Positions 62,699-64,000 of a stretch of 64,000 nucleotides of DNA are shown piece by piece (position 1 is the stretch's first letter; every line of letters starts with the position of its first letter). The notes beneath the pieces were generated by a model. The model was not told the origin of the DNA. It saw only the letters and a list, made by a program, of their open reading frames with translations, and ran no database searches. The position numbers and the translations under genes were made by a program. The DNA is from Melitaea cinxia (Eukaryota; Arthropoda; Insecta; Lepidoptera; Nymphalidae): contig NC_059400.1 of NCBI RefSeq assembly GCF_905220565.1, forward strand, positions 8,144,159-8,208,158, in the 5' to 3' direction.

Positions 62699-64000
62699 TA
62701 TATAAATACAAATATTACACCTATCGAACCTGCAACCCGCGGAGCAGAAAGCAGGGCCACTGCAAACTGCCCTAACTTGGTAATTAAATATTGATTTTAT
62801 TACCTAAGTTACAAAAACAGTAATTAAGTTACTGTCTTCTAAATTCATCAACTGGCATTCTAAAAACCTAATAATTCAATATTTTGTTCAACGATTAATA
62901 ATGATTCACAATTTTACGGTTTGCGATGGATGTATTGTAAGCTTTAAATATTCCAAATATTATGATGAACTGCTGAACAAGAAATGATAATGTGTAATGC
63001 CATGTATAATTTTCTACTACTTATAGTAAACGTTTTGAATTTCTTGTTTATTTGAACGAGCCATTTAAAATAGTATCTTATGTGCAGATTTAAATATTTT
63101 TTTATAGTTTATATCACAATGAGAGTAATTTTTATAGCTTATGTAAGAATGTAATATATTATGCTGTCATAAAAGTAAAACAGTGACGATTAACACTAAC
63201 GGTAAAACAACTTGGATTAGCTTTTTTATAAACTTATTTCAACATTTCTAGATTCCCGCCCGAAGTAGTGGCGATAGACACGTCGGGCAAGTTCTTTGAC
63301 AGAATGTGCAGTTCACGGAAATCTCTCCACGTAGACATGGGCACCGGCGAAACGGACACGGTGAAGCGGCGGACTCGAACAAGAAAACCTCGGGGTAAAA
63401 GACGAAACACCATTTCGGGCACTGATCAGAAAGAGCTTAGAGAGGCTATAGCTGGGTAAGCTTCTAGTACGCACTGTACACTCCAGACTACATTATCTAC
63501 AGAATCTTTACCACAGTATTCCTAAATTGAATGTGGATAATGTAATCTTGAGTAATCAATTAACTTTAGTAACCTAAAGCACAGTATCGTGTGGGCTTAA
63601 AAATTGTTTCAATTTTGGCACATTTTAACATATCGATAAGATCTTGTGCTTTTGTGAATAAATTACATTTTTGTTACTGGTTGTCGTAATTCACATATGC
63701 TTTCTTAATACTTAACTAAGTAAAGATAAAACAATTTAAACATTTTGCACCTTAAACACTAATAGTGTCATTCTCTCAATAGCTTTAAAATGAAAGAAAT
63801 CTTTGAAAGATGTCGCTAAAACAAGACTAAGCGAGATAGTTCAAAGTTTTTATTCCTAGGCATCTAGCGTGTGACTAATGCTTTGCTTGGTTTGTTTTAT
63901 CATAGTGATACACCAAATGCTGTGGCTTCTGAAGAAATTGAAGATAGCACTGTCATCCGATCGCGATCAAGTGACTTACTCAAGAAGAGTCCAACAGATC
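61664..64000 (+). CDS. gukh: NHS/GUK-holder family protein, internal part of gene (5 exons, 3' incomplete)
   Basis: Five exons join in one frame: 61664-61754, 61854-62031, 62112-62314, 63252-63455 and 63906-64000. They give about 257 residues with no stop. Every intron starts GT and ends AG, and split codons match (AG|G, AA|A, GG|T). Residues 12-30 (KVHFTA...LFTPDTRP) match the segment just after the WAVE-homology domain of NHS proteins. Exon 4 has TSGKFFDR, then a basic run KRRTRTRKPRGKRRNTISG, then DQKEL, a signature block of NHS/NHSL proteins. In Drosophila, GUK-holder binds the guanylate-kinase domain of Discs-large and links it to Scribble at synapses; mammalian NHS regulates actin through its WAVE-homology domain. 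That N-terminal domain is not visible here. The protein is probably cytoplasmic and cortical; no signal peptide or membrane segment is seen. Family assignment is from recognised motifs, not a search. Confidence 0.8.
61854..62031 (+). CDS. gukh: gukh exon b
   Basis: The acceptor is ttccag|GCC and the donor is ATT|gtaagt (consensus), ending in phase 0. It encodes SLRNLYEKATTDRLSTSLLD and continues through DQLRRDSQHSPYLLCTPVL to a basic KRRK stretch. This region continues the TRP..LR.LY..A block of the family and is predicted helical and charged. The intron from exon a is only 99 bp, in contrast with the exon-free 61 kb upstream. Confidence 0.8.
62112..62314 (+). CDS. gukh: gukh exon c
   Basis: The acceptor is ttgcgcag|CCG and the donor is CCAA|gtaagt. 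It encodes 67 codons plus two bases: PSVVEHLRKWTSREAMGD, then an acidic Ser/Asp-rich linker (LSDCGSGDDEPID), then PSPEEQLRIIASK. GC content is much higher than in the flanking introns, as expected for a constrained exon. The intron before it is 80 bp. The intron after it (62315-63251) is 937 bp and has been invaded by two repeats and a TA microsatellite. Confidence 0.8.
62341..62616 (+). repeat. Non-LTR-type repeat inside gukh intron c/d
   Basis: 'agatcacagctgaataatac', 'gtggtattcctgttggcgag', 'gtcggcaacgcgcttacgat' and 'accatcaggtgagccgtacg' match the copy at 16975-17232 in the opposite orientation. A TA microsatellite follows at once. Confidence 0.6.
62629..62704. repeat. (TA)n microsatellite in gukh intron c/d
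   Basis: About 76 bp of TA repeat with one TACA interruption. It produces Tyr-Ile open frames on both strands, which are not genes. Confidence 0.95.
62705..62775 (-). repeat. Type-3 SINE head fragment
   Basis: Minus-strand 'gtggccctgctttctgctcc' and 'gcgggttgcaggttcgat' match the head of the SINE at 47690-47766, which likewise has TA repeats in its core. Confidence 0.5.
63252..63455 (+). CDS. gukh: gukh exon d (NHS-family signature exon)
   Basis: The acceptor is atttctag|ATT and the donor is GCTGG|gtaagc. It encodes FPPEVVAIDTSGKFFDRMCS, then RKSLHVDMGTGETDTV, then the strongly basic KRRTRTRKPRGKRRNTISG and TDQKELREAIA. The order TG/SG-x-x-FDR, Arg-Lys-Ser-Leu, 'TDTV', basic run, 'TISG', '(D/N)xQKEL' is the most recognisable internal block of NHS, NHSL1 and GUK-holder proteins. 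It decides the family call. The basic run could act as a nuclear-localisation or phospholipid-binding patch (inference). Confidence 0.85.
63906..64000 (+). CDS. gukh: gukh exon e (cut by window end)
   Basis: The acceptor is tttatcatag|TGA; the first base completes GGT (Gly). It encodes DTPNAVASEEIEDSTVIRSR and then SSDLLKKSPTD, open to the last base of the window. Its Ser-rich, probably disordered composition fits the long, poorly conserved middle of NHS-family proteins. The donor is outside the window. Confidence 0.75.

Noticed and set aside
62530..62794. Overlapping Tyr/Ile-repeat frames on both strands
   Set aside because: Translations of a TA microsatellite.

Overview
The window is about 64 kb of very AT-rich, repeat-dense animal DNA. 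It comes from a moth or butterfly (Lepidoptera). The evidence is Lep1-type Helitrons ending in CTAG next to a host T, RTE retroposon ends with ATG/CAT-repeat tails, tRNA-derived SINEs sharing a 'cagcagtgggatattacaggctg'-type tail, a mariner fossil, and intron-rich gene structure. The species cannot be named from this sequence.

Only one host gene is clearly visible. Five consecutive plus-strand exons at 61664-64000 encode an internal part of a Nance-Horan syndrome (NHS) / GUK-holder family protein, with canonical splice sites and continuous reading frame. The 3' part runs off the window, and the N-terminal exon(s) were not found in the 61.6 kb upstream. That upstream DNA is therefore either a giant first intron or intergenic sequence. 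Two short GC-rich islands (12595-12790 and 61150-61262) are the only non-repeat stretches there that look promoter- or exon-like.

The rest is mobile-element strata. The dominant component is one element family with about 15 insertions. It has subterminal inverted AACCGACTTC / GAAGTCGGTT, internal units of about 170 bp, and a 3' GTTTG-loop-CAAAC hairpin followed by ACAATTATT. The architecture resembles Helentron/DINE-1-type elements. One copy (36229-38070) holds an expanded run of internal units. A 130-bp minisatellite (51714-52262) and a 506-bp foldback element (50770-51275) appear related to it. Other layers are A|TC...CTAG|T Helitrons (5140-5412, 15040-16054, 20212-20421, and Lep1 copies at 815-1110 and 30715-30971), a Helitron split by an RTE insertion with a 5' inversion (15199-15905), a 3' LINE fragment with a restriction-like-endonuclease-type motif (12940-13494), a LINE ORF1 fossil (54855-55215), a mariner fossil (24160-24775), a pogo-like TA-flanked transposon (57403-58613), several SINEs and several recent tandem duplications.

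The most unexpected item is at 14584-14996 on the minus strand. A GC-rich, frameshifted fragment carries two motifs of the superfamily-1 RNA helicase of plus-strand RNA viruses of the virga/nege-like (alphavirus-superfamily) type. It appears to be a non-retroviral endogenous viral element and lies about 45 bp from the nested Helitron/RTE complex.
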